Positions 32,467 to 42,672 of a stretch of 64,000 nt of DNA are shown piece by piece (within the stretch, counting starts at the first letter, position 1; each line of letters opens with the position of its first letter). The DNA is taken from assembly GCA_022797295.1 (NCBI GenBank), contig JAAWKH010000003.1, positions 1 through 64,000 of the forward strand, given 5' to 3'. The position numbers and the translations under genes are program-made. The notes beneath the pieces were generated by a model, which worked only from the letters and a program-made list of their open reading frames with translations, did no database searches and was not told the DNA's origin. The DNA is from Peptococcaceae bacterium. Its GTDB lineage: Bacteria; Bacillota; Dehalobacteriia; UBA4068; UBA4997.

Positions 32467-33027
32467 TTAGTTTACTCTTTTAAATATATCAGCCAATTTA
32501 ATCAGTAAATCGTCATAAAGGCTGCATCTAAATTCCTGTACAAATTCTGCGCACTCTTCCTCGGTGAAATAATCAGGCGGAATAGTGTAAATTTCGTTCA
32601 GCAGCAGCTGACCGTCCGTCAGCAAATATTGTTCGATTGATTTTGTTTCAGGAACCGCAATCCAGTATTCCTTAACGCCATATTTAGCGTAAACATCCTT
32701 TTTGTAGCCACGGTCATTTTTGGCGGTGCTGGGCGAGAGTACCTCCACCACCAAATCTGGTGCACCAAAAACACCACGGCTTTTAATTTTGTTAGGGTCG
32801 CAAACTATCATTCCATCTGGTATAAAACGGTCTTTTTTTGACAAATAAAGGTCAATGCCATCAGAAAAAGGCTCGCATTTTTTACCTTCAAGATAATCAC
32901 TTAAAATACGATAAATATTACTGGCGATACGATTATGATTGACCACAGGCCGTGGCGACATCATAACAATACGGCCGTTCAACATTTCATCCCAGATTTC
33001 CTCCTGGTAAGCTAAATTGGTGTTCAT
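32467..33027 (-). CDS. Uma2 family (DUF820) protein in a toxin-antitoxin operon
   Basis: A 186-residue paralog of the Uma2 protein at 3849-4427, with the core FIPDGMIVCDP, GAPDLVVEVLSPSTAKNDRGYKK and KEYW. The start at 33027 has AAAGGAG upstream; the in-frame start six codons earlier is less likely. It lies 17 bases downstream of the HigA antitoxin gene, apparently as third gene of the higBA operon. Confidence 0.86.
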   Translation of the reverse strand: MNTNLAYQEEIWDEMLNGRIVMMSPRPVVNHNRIASNIYRILSDYLEGKKCEPFSDGIDLYLSKKDRFIPDGMIVCDPNKIKSRGVFGAPDLVVEVLSPSTAKNDRGYKKDVYAKYGVKEYWIAVPETKSIEQYLLTDGQLLLNEIYTIPPDYFTEEECAEFVQEFRCSLYDDLLIKLADIFKRVN

Positions 33028-33044
33028 AGATGGCGCTCCTTTCA

Positions 33045-33359
33045 TTACTGAGCCTTTTGGTTTTGGGTTTGTTTGTTTGCATTTAAGGGCAAAAATTCTA
33101 TTTTTAGCTGGGTGTTCATACCAGCTGCCAATCTTTGTAAGGTACGTAATGAGGGGTTGGCGTTGCCATTTTCCAGTTTGCTAATAGCCGCCGGGTTTAG
33201 GCCGCAACGTTCAGCCAGTTGTTTTTTTGTCAATCCGGTTTTTTTACGGGCGTCAATCATTGCTTGAATTATCGTAAATTCGGGCGCTTGAGCAATCCAT
33301 TCCTGCTGAAGCTCAAGGTCTTGTAATTGTTCTGCTAAAAAGTCGTTAAATTTAGTCAT
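33045..33359 (-). CDS. higA: HigA-type XRE antitoxin
   Basis: A 104-residue protein with a helix-turn-helix at about residues 40-75 (GLTKKQLAERCGLNPAAISKLENG) and a Gln/Asn/Lys-rich tail. It overlaps the upstream toxin by 4 bp, the toxin-first order typical of HigBA. It would neutralise the toxin and repress the operon promoter. Confidence 0.85.
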   Translation of the reverse strand: MTKFNDFLAEQLQDLELQQEWIAQAPEFTIIQAMIDARKKTGLTKKQLAERCGLNPAAISKLENGNANPSLRTLQRLAAGMNTQLKIEFLPLNANKQTQNQKAQ

Positions 33360-33715
33360 TTTGCTTGCTCCTTTCTGGCTAGAAAGTCCTTGCGATAGCG
33401 TTTTGCTCGTTCAATTTCAGTTTCTGGTGTGTTTTGGCTTTTTTTCACAAAACCATTAGTTAAAACAATCTGCCGACCTAAAATGAAAAAATATAAAACC
33501 CGTGAAATATCCGAACCCACATTAGCTCGTAGTTCAAAAATACCATTATCCAAAGCTTTGGAATAAGGTTCTCTAAGCAAAGGGTCGTTTTGGGCCAGGA
33601 TTTGGATTGTTCTCAACATTTTAACACGCATTTTCTTATCCAGCTTAAGGATAAACTCTTTAGCCGGTTCATTGCCGTTTGCTTTTGCATAAAAGACAAC
33701 TTCAAATTGCTGCAT
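33356..33715 (-). CDS. higB: HigB/RelE-type toxin (Gp49-like)
   Basis: A 119-residue RelE-superfamily protein of the phage Gp49/HigB group. The pattern EFILKLDKKMRVKMLR, LREPYSKALDNGIFELRA and SRVLYFFILGRQIVLTNGFVKKS is characteristic; the last stretch carries the basic active-site face. Such toxins cut mRNA on the ribosome. Confidence 0.87.
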   Translation of the reverse strand: MQQFEVVFYAKANGNEPAKEFILKLDKKMRVKMLRTIQILAQNDPLLREPYSKALDNGIFELRANVGSDISRVLYFFILGRQIVLTNGFVKKSQNTPETEIERAKRYRKDFLARKEQAK

Positions 33716-33741
33716 TGTATTAGTACCTCTTTATTACCTAT

Positions 33742-33770
33742 ATTATATAGTATATATAACGCAACGTCAA
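33742..33770 (-). promoter_or_regulatory. higBA promoter
   Basis: Minus-strand TTGACG (33765-33770) and TATAAT (33742-33747) with a 17 bp spacer filled with TATA-type palindromic sequence, a likely operator for the HigA protein. Confidence 0.8.
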
Positions 33771-33831
33771 GGGGTAGGCTAAACGACAATAATCTGGGTG
33801 AAGCGGCGGGATCATCTTGTTCAGATTAAAT

Positions 33832-33864
33832 AAAAGGCGGCCAGAATAATCTGACCGCCTTTTA
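33832..33864 (-). terminator. Terminator of the tRNA gene
   Basis: AAAAGGCGGCCAGA and TCTGACCGCCTTTT pair with one mismatch around an ATAA loop; T residues follow on the minus strand. Confidence 0.88.
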
Positions 33865-33867
33865 TTA

Positions 33868-33955
33868 TGGTGCGGATGAAGGGACTTGAACCCCCACGAA
33901 GTTAACCCTCACTAGAACCTGAATCTAGCGCGTCTGCCAATTCCGCCACATCCGC
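33868..33955 (-). tRNA. tRNA-Leu (CAG)
   Basis: An 88-base cloverleaf with a long variable arm of the class II type. The acceptor GCGGATG pairs with CATCCGC, the anticodon stem CTAGA/TCTAG encloses TTCAGGT with anticodon CAG, and GGTTCAAGTCC is the T arm. The CCA end is encoded. Confidence 0.97.
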
Positions 33956-33967
33956 AAGTGCTTATAT

Positions 33968-33996
33968 ATAATAGCATATTCCGCCAGGGAAGTCAA
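33968..33996 (-). promoter_or_regulatory. tRNA-Leu promoter
   Basis: Minus-strand TTGACT (33991-33996) and TATTAT (33968-33973) with a 17 bp spacer, ending 12 bases before the tRNA. Confidence 0.85.
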
Positions 33997-34064
33997 GCGG
34001 TTTAACGTAAAAAAAATGAAAAATTTTGTAATTATAGTTGTAATTATAATAGGCGCATAATATA

Positions 34065-34098
34065 AGCGCTACCGTTGGGGGAGAATAACGGTAGCGCT
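34065..34098 (-). terminator. Hairpin after the sigma/anti-sigma operon
   Basis: AGCGCTACCGTT and AACGGTAGCGCT form a perfect 12 bp stem with a ten-base loop. The following minus-strand sequence has only scattered T, so termination may be weak. Confidence 0.6.
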
Positions 34099-34113
34099 CT
34101 AAATTAGCAGAAG

Positions 34114-35331
34114 CTAGATAAGTTCAGCGATATACAAGGCATCTTGGCCCTGATTTGTCGCCAAAAAGATGATTGTCTGGTTATCTGCGCTCCAGCAGAC
34201 GTCTTTAACGCTTAAATCAGTAATCTGATAAATGCGCTTTTCCAGCGGATAGCTCATAAAGAGCTGGCCATCTGCGTTGGTGAACAGTAACTTGGAAGCG
34301 TCAGGCGACCACGCCAACAGATTGCCGCCCATTTCCTCATCGGAGATGTTGTAAACCTCGCCTTCAGACAAGGAAATCCAAATACCATCGTGGCTGTTTT
34401 GAGCCATAATAGTGCCATCTGGTGAAGCCACCAATTCAGTGGGTTGGCATTTGGCAGTGGTGGGGGAAAGCAAAGCGCTAAGCTCAGCCGGTTCCATATC
34501 ACTGCGCGAGGTTACCAAAGTAACCTCTGGCGAGTTGGCTTCTGTCAAGTTCGCCCGCCAGCTGTAAACGTTATCCGCATCAGCGGTGTAGAAGCTGGCA
34601 GCCGTGCCGCGCCCGTTGATAGCAGGGCTGTAAATCTGGCTGCTTGGCACTTCAGCCAACAAACGAACGGACAAGGTACCTTGCGCGTCGGTGCCGTAAG
34701 CAGCTTGCGGCAAAATTAACTCGCCGTTGCCGGTTTCATCAGCCGGCGGCTCCAATTCCGCTTGGGTTGGCTCAACAGCTACAGGGTCAACATTTGTCGG
34801 TGTGGTTTGCTGGGTCTTTGGCGTTTCATTGAGCGTTCTGGTTTGCACCGGCGGCTCAGTTTGCACTGGCTCAGCTGGTTTGGCTGGTTCAGGTTGGTTT
34901 GCAACAGCATTTTGGTCAGATTGCTGCTGGCCTGGATTAAATTCTTCTGAATTTAGCTCAGGGCGCTGCGGGCCGACTGGCTCATGCTGCCGCACAATCT
35001 CTGCCGTTTGCAATCCTGGCACAAAAGGCCGGGCTTGCGGTTCGTCGGAGCCTGCCGGCAGGCCAAAGGCTGCCCAAAACAACACCAGGCTGGCGGCAAT
35101 GGTGCCCAGGCCCGGCCAAAAACTGGGGCCAAAGCGCCGAGCTTGCCGGTTGCCGGTTTTGGAAAAGGGAACAACCTGCGGGGCTGCTGCTTTTTGCTGT
35201 TTCTCCTGGGCCACAGCTGCCATCACGCGGCTGGAAAAATCTGCTGGAGGCTGAATGGCAGTTAGGCTTTGCCGCAGCAGCATTTCAAATTCTTCATCTG
35301 ATTGCCAAGGTTTCTGCTTAGCCATTGCCAT
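34114..35331 (-). CDS. Membrane-anchored probable anti-sigma partner with propeller-like outer domain
   Basis: A 405-residue single-pass protein. A cytoplasmic N-terminus of about 75 residues is followed by a helix near 75-93 (GTIAASLVLFWAAFGLPAG), a long Pro/Gln/Glu-rich linker to about residue 200, and an outer domain with WSPD and WSADNQTIIFL repeats like a beta propeller. It lies 82 bases downstream of an ECF sigma gene, the usual place of its anti-sigma factor, although no zinc anti-sigma motif is seen. Two ATGs (35331 and 35325) share one AAAGGAG. Confidence 0.7.
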   Translation of the reverse strand: MAMAKQKPWQSDEEFEMLLRQSLTAIQPPADFSSRVMAAVAQEKQQKAAAPQVVPFSKTGNRQARRFGPSFWPGLGTIAASLVLFWAAFGLPAGSDEPQARPFVPGLQTAEIVRQHEPVGPQRPELNSEEFNPGQQQSDQNAVANQPEPAKPAEPVQTEPPVQTRTLNETPKTQQTTPTNVDPVAVEPTQAELEPPADETGNGELILPQAAYGTDAQGTLSVRLLAEVPSSQIYSPAINGRGTAASFYTADADNVYSWRANLTEANSPEVTLVTSRSDMEPAELSALLSPTTAKCQPTELVASPDGTIMAQNSHDGIWISLSEGEVYNISDEEMGGNLLAWSPDASKLLFTNADGQLFMSYPLEKRIYQITDLSVKDVCWSADNQTIIFLATNQGQDALYIAELI

Positions 35332-35413
35332 CCATCTCCTTTCCTGTAAATTGGTTAAAACTTAAAATTGAAACTGAAAACAAAACTTAAAACTGCCAAA
35401 AGTAAAGTGTTGC

Positions 35414-35995
35414 TTAATTTGCTTGCATTAAGCGCAGCAAATTCTTTTGCAGTTGCTTTCTGCCGCGGAAAAGCCTGGTTTCAATGGTGGAAACCGGCAA
35501 ACCGCAAATTTCTGCAATCTGCTGATAGGATAGGTCCTCGATGTAGCGCAGATAAACAACCTCGCGATAATTGTCCGGCAGTTGGGCAATCGCCTCGTCA
35601 ATGTTTTGCCTAAGCTCGCGGTTTAGATAATTCTGTTCCGGTTCGGCTGTGGAGGCCGCCTGGGCGGCGTCGGAGCCCTCCGGGGCCAGATATTCCTCCG
35701 CGTTTTCCACGGGGATAACATTGTGCGGGCGTTTGTTCAAGGTGTTTAGGCAGCTGTTTTGAGCCACCCGATACATCCAGGAGAAGAACTTTTTTTGCGG
35801 GTCGTATCTGTCCAGCATACGGTAAATCCGCAAAAAGGCCTCTTGAGCCAAATCGGCTGCTTCGTCGTAATCGCCGGCCAACCGATAGGCCATGCTGAAG
35901 ATTTGTCGCTCGTAGCGGTGCACCAATTCGGCAAAGGCGTCGTCGTCACCCTGTTGGGCCGCGCGTGCTAAATCTTCATCAAGGAGGTTTTTCAT
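35414..35995 (-). CDS. ECF RNA polymerase sigma factor
   Basis: A 193-residue sigma-70 family regulator with region 2 (ELVHRYERQIFSMAYRLAGDYDEAADLAQEAFLRIYR) and region 4 (LPDNYREVVYLRYIEDLSYQQIAEICGLPVSTIETRLFRGR). It resembles the SigW/SigE-like group. AGGAGG lies seven bases before the ATG at 35995; the ATG at 36001 is too close to it. It is divergent from gyrB. Confidence 0.94.
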   Translation of the reverse strand: MKNLLDEDLARAAQQGDDDAFAELVHRYERQIFSMAYRLAGDYDEAADLAQEAFLRIYRMLDRYDPQKKFFSWMYRVAQNSCLNTLNKRPHNVIPVENAEEYLAPEGSDAAQAASTAEPEQNYLNRELRQNIDEAIAQLPDNYREVVYLRYIEDLSYQQIAEICGLPVSTIETRLFRGRKQLQKNLLRLMQAN

Positions 35996-36206
35996 AAACA
36001 TTCCTCCTACGCTATAATTACAGTTTTTTGGCGCAAAAACTTGCGCCCCTGGCTGATAATTTTCAAAAACAATATTGCTTTTAGTATGCCAAAAAAACGG
36101 AGTCTAAACTCTCAACATAATCCACAACATTATAACACAACTTGCCAAATTATACCAGCCTTTGTCCGTTTTTTTTTATAAAAATTCCAAAACTTAGCAA
36201 AACCCC

Positions 36207-36235
36207 TTGCCAAGGGCGGTTTGGTATGCTATAAT
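36207..36235 (+). promoter_or_regulatory. gyrB promoter
   Basis: TTGCCA at 36207-36212 and TATAAT at 36230-36235 with a 17 bp spacer. It leaves a leader of about 145 bases to the GTG start. The rest of the 384-base gap between the sigma gene and gyrB holds AT-rich promoter sequence for the sigma gene, with no gene or clear riboswitch. Confidence 0.85.
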
Positions 36236-36265
36236 ATTCAGATAGACCGGGTTGCGGCAGGCTGA

Positions 36266-38431
<2,166 letters not shown>

Positions 38432-38451
38432 AGCAGGAGGCAAACTGATTA

Positions 38452-41073
38452 ATGAGTGAAAATTATAAAGATGGCAACATCAAACGCAGCGAGATTAGCC
38501 ATGAAATGCGCTCCGCTTATCTGAAATATTCTATGAGCGTAATCGTGGGCCGGGCGCTGCCGGACGTTCGCGACGGCTTAAAGCCGGTGCACCGCCGCAT
38601 TTTATATTCGATGTATGAGCAGGGCGTCACCCACGATAAGCCCTACAAAAAATCCGCCCGTTCTGTGGGTGATATTATGGGTAAATATCATCCGCACGGC
38701 GACGCCGCCATTTACGACGCGCTGGTGCGTTTGGCGCAGGATTTCTCTATGCGCTATCCATTTGTGGATGGTCACGGCAACTTTGGCTCTGTGGACGGCG
38801 ATAGCCCGGCCCATATGCGTTACACCGAGGCGCGTCTGCAACGCTTTGCCCTGGAGATGATGCGGGATATTGACAAGGAAACCGTGGATTTTGTGCCCAA
38901 CTACGACGGTGAGGAAATGGAGCCCACCGTGCTGCCCGCAGTGGTGCCAAATCTGCTGATTAACGGTTCTGCCGGCATTGCGGTGGGTATGGCCACCAAC
39001 ATTCCTCCCCACAACCTGAACGAGGTGGTGGACGGGATTAACGCCTTGATTGACAATCCCGATATTGAGATTGAGCAGCTAATGCACTACATCAAGGGGC
39101 CGGATTTTCCCACCTACGGCCTGATTTTGGGTCAGCAGGGAATCAAGGACGCTTATTTGACCGGCCGCGGCGCTATTAAAATGCGGGCCAAAACCCACGT
39201 GGAGGTGACGGCCAAAGGCAAGCAGCGTATTGTGGTGACGGAGCTGCCCTACCAGGTGAACAAGGCCCGCCTAATTGAGCGTATGGCTAATTTGGTGCGG
39301 GAGAAAATCATCGAAGGGATTACTGAAATCCGCGATGAATCCAGCGGCGCGGGCATTCGGGTGGTTATTGAGCTGAAAGCCGACGCAGTGGCGAAGGTGG
39401 TGCTAAACCGCCTTTACAAGCACACCCAAATGCAGGACACCTTTGGCGCGATTATGATTGCCTTGGTGGATAACCAGCCGCAGGTGCTGAACCTGAAAGA
39501 GATTTTGCAGTGCTATGTTAAGCACCAAATGCAGGTGGTGGAACGCCGCTGCCGGTTTGATTTGGCCAAAGCGCAGGAGCGGGCCCACATTTTGGAGGGC
39601 TTAAAAATAGCCCTGGATTATATTGACGAGGTGGTGGCAACCATTCGCAACGCCGCCAACCCGGACGAGGCGCGCACCAAATTGATGGAACGCTTCGGCC
39701 TCTCCTACAAGCAGGCGGCGGCCATTCTGGAAATGCGTTTGCGGGCGCTGACCGGTTTGGAGCACGGCAAAATTGACGCGGAATATGCCGAGTTGATTAA
39801 AACTATTGCTTATCTGGAGCAGGTGCTTTCCAGCGAGCGGATGATGCTGGGCATTATCAAGGAGCAGCTGGTGGAGATTAAAAATAAATTCGGCGACGAA
39901 CGCCGCACCACGATTGTGGGCGAGGAGGGCGCGCCGCTGGATGAGGAAGATTTGATTGCCCAGGAGGATATGGTTATTACCATTTCCCACGCCGGCTACA
40001 TCAAGCGGCTGAACCTGAACACCTATCGCCAACAGAAGCGCGGCGGCCGTGGGGTGACGGGTATGACAACCCGCGACGAGGACTTTGTGGAGCAGATGTT
40101 TGTGGCCACCACGCACGATTATCTGCTCATCTTCACCAGCCGGGGCCGGGCTTTCCGTTTGAAAGTGCATGAGGTGCCGGAGGTTGGCCGCACTGCCCGC
40201 GGTTCTGCTCTGGTGAACCTGCTGGCTTTAGACGCTAACGAGAAGCTGCGCACGGTTATTCCTATCACCAGCCTGGATCGTCCCGGTTATCTGGTGATGG
40301 CCACCCGGAACGGCACGGTGAAGCGCACCGAGCTGGCCCAGTTTAAGAGCCGGCAAAACGGATTGGCGGCTATCAGCTTGCAACCAGACGACGATTTGAT
40401 TGCCGTGTTGCTGACCGACGGCGGCTCAGACGTGCTGCTGGCCACCGAGCAGGGTATGGTCTGCCGCTTCAGCGAGGAGGATATGCGCCCGATGGGCCGA
40501 GCCGCCCGTGGCGTGAAAGGCATTTCCCTGTTGCCCGGCGACCGCGTTGTGGCGATGACCAAGGTGGAGGAAAACAGCCATTTGCTGGTGGTTTCCAAGC
40601 TGGGCTTTGGTAAGCGCACCGCTCTCACCCAGGATAATTACCGGCGCATTGGCCGCGGCGGCAAGGGTGTTTACACCATGCGTTGCAGTGAAAAAACCGG
40701 CCCGCTGGTGACGGCGATGAATGTGCGCGAGGACGATGAGCTAATGCTCATCACCAAGGGCGGCATGGTTATTCGGATTAACAGCGGCGAAGTTTCCGAG
40801 CAAAGCCGGATTACGCAGGGCGTAACCCTGATTAATTTGGAGGGCGACGACGCGGTGATGGATGTGGCCCGCGTTGCCACCAAGGAGGAATCTGACGCTA
40901 AGGAGCAGAGCCAGCAAGCCGGCCTGGAAGTGCGAGACGCTGAGGATGACGCTGCTCATCTGCCAGCCGGCCTGCATGTTAAGGAAGAGGATAAGCAGGC
41001 GTTGGAACAGCAACAGATTGGCGATTTGTTGGCCAGAGCTGAAGCTGACGCGGAAGATTTGGATGAGGAATAG
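38452..41073 (+). CDS. gyrA: DNA gyrase subunit A
   Basis: An 873-residue breakage-reunion subunit. The region around the catalytic tyrosine reads HMRYTEARL, and the quinolone-resistance region reads [22 protein letters not shown], with D and A where E. coli gyrase has S83 neighbours. The C-terminal domain has the GyrA-box QQKRGGRG near residue 525 that marks gyrase as against topoisomerase IV, followed by six propeller blades and an acidic tail. AGCAGGAGG precedes the ATG. Confidence 0.97.
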   Translation: MSENYKDGNIKRSEISHEMRSAYLKYSMSVIVGRALPDVRDGLKPVHRRILYSMYEQGVTHDKPYKKSARSVGDIMGKYHPHGDAAIYDALVRLAQDFSMRYPFVDGHGNFGSVDGDSPAHMRYTEARLQRFALEMMRDIDKETVDFVPNYDGEEMEPTVLPAVVPNLLINGSAGIAVGMATNIPPHNLNEVVDGINALIDNPDIEIEQLMHYIKGPDFPTYGLILGQQGIKDAYLTGRGAIKMRAKTHVEVTAKGKQRIVVTELPYQVNKARLIERMANLVREKIIEGITEIRDESSGAGIRVVIELKADAVAKVVLNRLYKHTQMQDTFGAIMIALVDNQPQVLNLKEILQCYVKHQMQVVERRCRFDLAKAQERAHILEGLKIALDYIDEVVATIRNAANPDEARTKLMERFGLSYKQAAAILEMRLRALTGLEHGKIDAEYAELIKTIAYLEQVLSSERMMLGIIKEQLVEIKNKFGDERRTTIVGEEGAPLDEEDLIAQEDMVITISHAGYIKRLNLNTYRQQKRGGRGVTGMTTRDEDFVEQMFVATTHDYLLIFTSRGRAFRLKVHEVPEVGRTARGSALVNLLALDANEKLRTVIPITSLDRPGYLVMATRNGTVKRTELAQFKSRQNGLAAISLQPDDDLIAVLLTDGGSDVLLATEQGMVCRFSEEDMRPMGRAARGVKGISLLPGDRVVAMTKVEENSHLLVVSKLGFGKRTALTQDNYRRIGRGGKGVYTMRCSEKTGPLVTAMNVREDDELMLITKGGMVIRINSGEVSEQSRITQGVTLINLEGDDAVMDVARVATKEESDAKEQSQQAGLEVRDAEDDAAHLPAGLHVKEEDKQALEQQQIGDLLARAEADAEDLDEE

Positions 41074-41096
41074 ACTTCTGTTTTGATGAAAGTTCC

Positions 41097-41126
41097 TTGA
41101 CAAAATTCATTGCAGAGTGCTATAAT
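41097..41126 (+). promoter_or_regulatory. Promoter of the antitoxin RNA
   Basis: TTGACA at 41097-41102 and TATAAT at 41121-41126 with an 18 bp spacer, 24 bases after the gyrA stop. Confidence 0.88.
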
Positions 41127-41132
41127 AATAGC

Positions 41133-41206
41133 AGAATGAAAATAGCAGATTCATTTTATCACAAAAAAAGTAAAACGAAAAACCCCCGGTGCAAGCGGGG
41201 GTTTTT
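41133..41206 (+). ncRNA. Candidate antitoxin small RNA (par/Fst-like)
   Basis: About 75 bases from the consensus promoter to the shared terminator, without an ORF. It contains TAGCAGATTCATTTTATCAC (41143-41162), the exact complement of the ribosome-site-to-codon-4 region of the toxin mRNA made from the other strand (41326-41345). It could therefore block toxin translation, as RNA II does in the par/Fst locus. Confidence 0.75.
41143..41162 (+). repeat. Direct repeat, copy in the small RNA
   Basis: Twenty-base perfect direct repeat of 41326-41345. Because the two transcripts run in opposite directions, the repeat gives RNA-RNA complementarity. Confidence 0.95.
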
Positions 41207-41207
41207 C
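41178..41207. terminator. Shared bidirectional terminator of the toxin and antitoxin RNAs
   Basis: AACCCCC (41181-41187) and GGGGGTT (41197-41203) form a stem flanked by A and T runs on both sides, able to stop both converging transcripts. Confidence 0.88.
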
Positions 41208-41247
41208 TATGTTGTTTAATCTAGGCACAACCTGAAGCCTAGGCTGA

Positions 41248-41337
41248 TTATCGCCGCCTGTCGTCCAGCCATTTGCAAATATAATAGGAGATTACGTTTG
41301 CCAAGACGGTAGTGGCTATAGTAATTAGCAGATTCAT
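41248..41337 (-). CDS. 29-residue hydrophobic peptide, candidate type I toxin
   Basis: AGGAGGTGATAAA precedes an ATG at 41337 that opens a 29-codon frame. The first 20 residues (MNLLITIATTVLANVISYYI) form one membrane helix and the rest is CKWLDDRRR, a charged tail. Size and shape match Fst/Ldr-type and holin-like membrane toxins. A CTAGGC/GCCTAG hairpin follows the stop and the shared terminator ends the mRNA. It is a real gene most probably, given its promoter, ribosome site and complementary small RNA. Confidence 0.82.
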   Translation of the reverse strand: MNLLITIATTVLANVISYYICKWLDDRRR

Positions 41338-41345
41338 TTTATCAC
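41326..41345 (-). repeat. Direct repeat, copy over the toxin start
   Basis: Twenty-base perfect repeat of 41143-41162. It includes the start codon at 41335-41337 and touches the ribosome-binding site, so pairing would hide both. Confidence 0.95.
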
Positions 41346-41370
41346 CTCCTATCTGCCGAGGCGATAATTA

Positions 41371-41399
41371 ATTATATTATAGCATAGAATGACTGTAAA
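41371..41399 (-). promoter_or_regulatory. Promoter of the candidate toxin
   Basis: Minus-strand TTTACA (41394-41399) and TATAAT (41371-41376) with a 17 bp spacer. Confidence 0.82.
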
Positions 41400-41515
41400 T
41401 GAAATAGTTTAGCTAAAAAGGGATTAAAAGGGGCTATTGTTTGGGGGCAGTTGCTTTTTATCTGTAAATTTGTTAAAATATAGGCAAATATACAATATAG
41501 AAAGGTGATAGTGAG

Positions 41516-42667
41516 ATGAAAAGGTGTTTGCTATGCTTGGTGTTGCTTTTGGTGGGTTGCGGCCTGCTGACTGGCTGCAACGAGGCGGCCGGGCCGCAGG
41601 TTGCAGAGCTGGCTGAACCGCAGGTTTTACAGCTTGATGAGCTGATGGAGCTGCCGGAGCAGTCTTTGTTTTTGGATAGAGCCTATTTTTTGCCGGGCGG
41701 CGATTATTTGCTTTATGGCGATTATGTGCTGCCGGAGGGGCGGCAGGGGTTATTGTTTCGCTTGGCTGCTGGAGCTGAGCTGAACGCAGATAATGTGCAG
41801 CAGCTTTGCATTTGGCCGGAGCGGGAGTTTTTTGCTGCTGCCGATTGCTTGCAGCCATATTTTTTGGCTCGTTCGGGAATTTGTGTGTTGAGCAATCAGC
41901 AGCAGCATAAATTTTTGCTGTATGATGTGGCAACCGGCGGCACGCAGGAGGCAGCCCTGCCGGCGCGGCTGAATTTAACGGCGGAGGATAAGGCGCTTTG
42001 GTTGGCGGATGGGCAATATCTGTTATTCCGCTTGCAGGTTGATGCTAAGGAGCCGCAACGGGTGAACACGCAAATTAGCCTTTACGATGAGGCGACCAAT
42101 CAGGAGCAGGCTTTGGCGGAATTTTCCGGCGGGTTAAGTAGCTGTCTGCCGCCGGATGAGGAGCACGAAAACTGGCTGCTGTTGACTGCCTGGGGCGATT
42201 TGCTGGAGCTGAGCCTGCCGTCAGCGGGTCAGCCGCAGGTGCGGCAGAGAAATTGCCCGGACAAGTGGCCTGCGCCGCAGCCCTGGCTTTATTATAATGA
42301 TATGCAGTGGGTGCGTCAGGCGGACGGGGATTATCTGGCCTTGCAGGTTTGGTGTGAGGACGGCGCATACTATCAGATAGTGGATTTGCAGGGCGGGGAG
42401 ATTGGCAACTGTCCTTTTGAAGATGAAAATGGCGGCGGTTTGCTGGCGGCGCAGGGCAGTAGGCTTTACTTCGCTGGCGGCAATGCGCAACCAGAGGATT
42501 ACGGCCAGATTTGGGCCTGGGATTTCAGCAGCGACGAGCGAGAGCAGCTTTTTGGCACGGCGGCGGATAATATGTGGGACGTGAACGGTGGCGCTCTGCG
42601 GCCGGATGGCAGGGAATTGTTGCTGTTCAGCCAGGGCAATTTGCTTAGCCTGCCGCTGGCGGAGTGA
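41516..42667 (+). CDS. Lipoprotein with propeller-like repeats (paralog 1)
   Basis: A 383-residue lipoprotein; the signal peptide ends with LLTGC. The mature part has repeated strands with LYDEATNQEQALAEF and LYFAGGN..IWAWDF, like a beta propeller. The next gene encodes a paralog with the same order of segments, for example YQIVDLQGGEIGNC against YQLVDLQSGELQAS. Substrate unknown. GAAAGGTGATAG precedes the ATG. Confidence 0.7.
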   Translation: MKRCLLCLVLLLVGCGLLTGCNEAAGPQVAELAEPQVLQLDELMELPEQSLFLDRAYFLPGGDYLLYGDYVLPEGRQGLLFRLAAGAELNADNVQQLCIWPEREFFAAADCLQPYFLARSGICVLSNQQQHKFLLYDVATGGTQEAALPARLNLTAEDKALWLADGQYLLFRLQVDAKEPQRVNTQISLYDEATNQEQALAEFSGGLSSCLPPDEEHENWLLLTAWGDLLELSLPSAGQPQVRQRNCPDKWPAPQPWLYYNDMQWVRQADGDYLALQVWCEDGAYYQIVDLQGGEIGNCPFEDENGGGLLAAQGSRLYFAGGNAQPEDYGQIWAWDFSSDEREQLFGTAADNMWDVNGGALRPDGRELLLFSQGNLLSLPLAE

Positions 42668-42672
42668 TTGAG

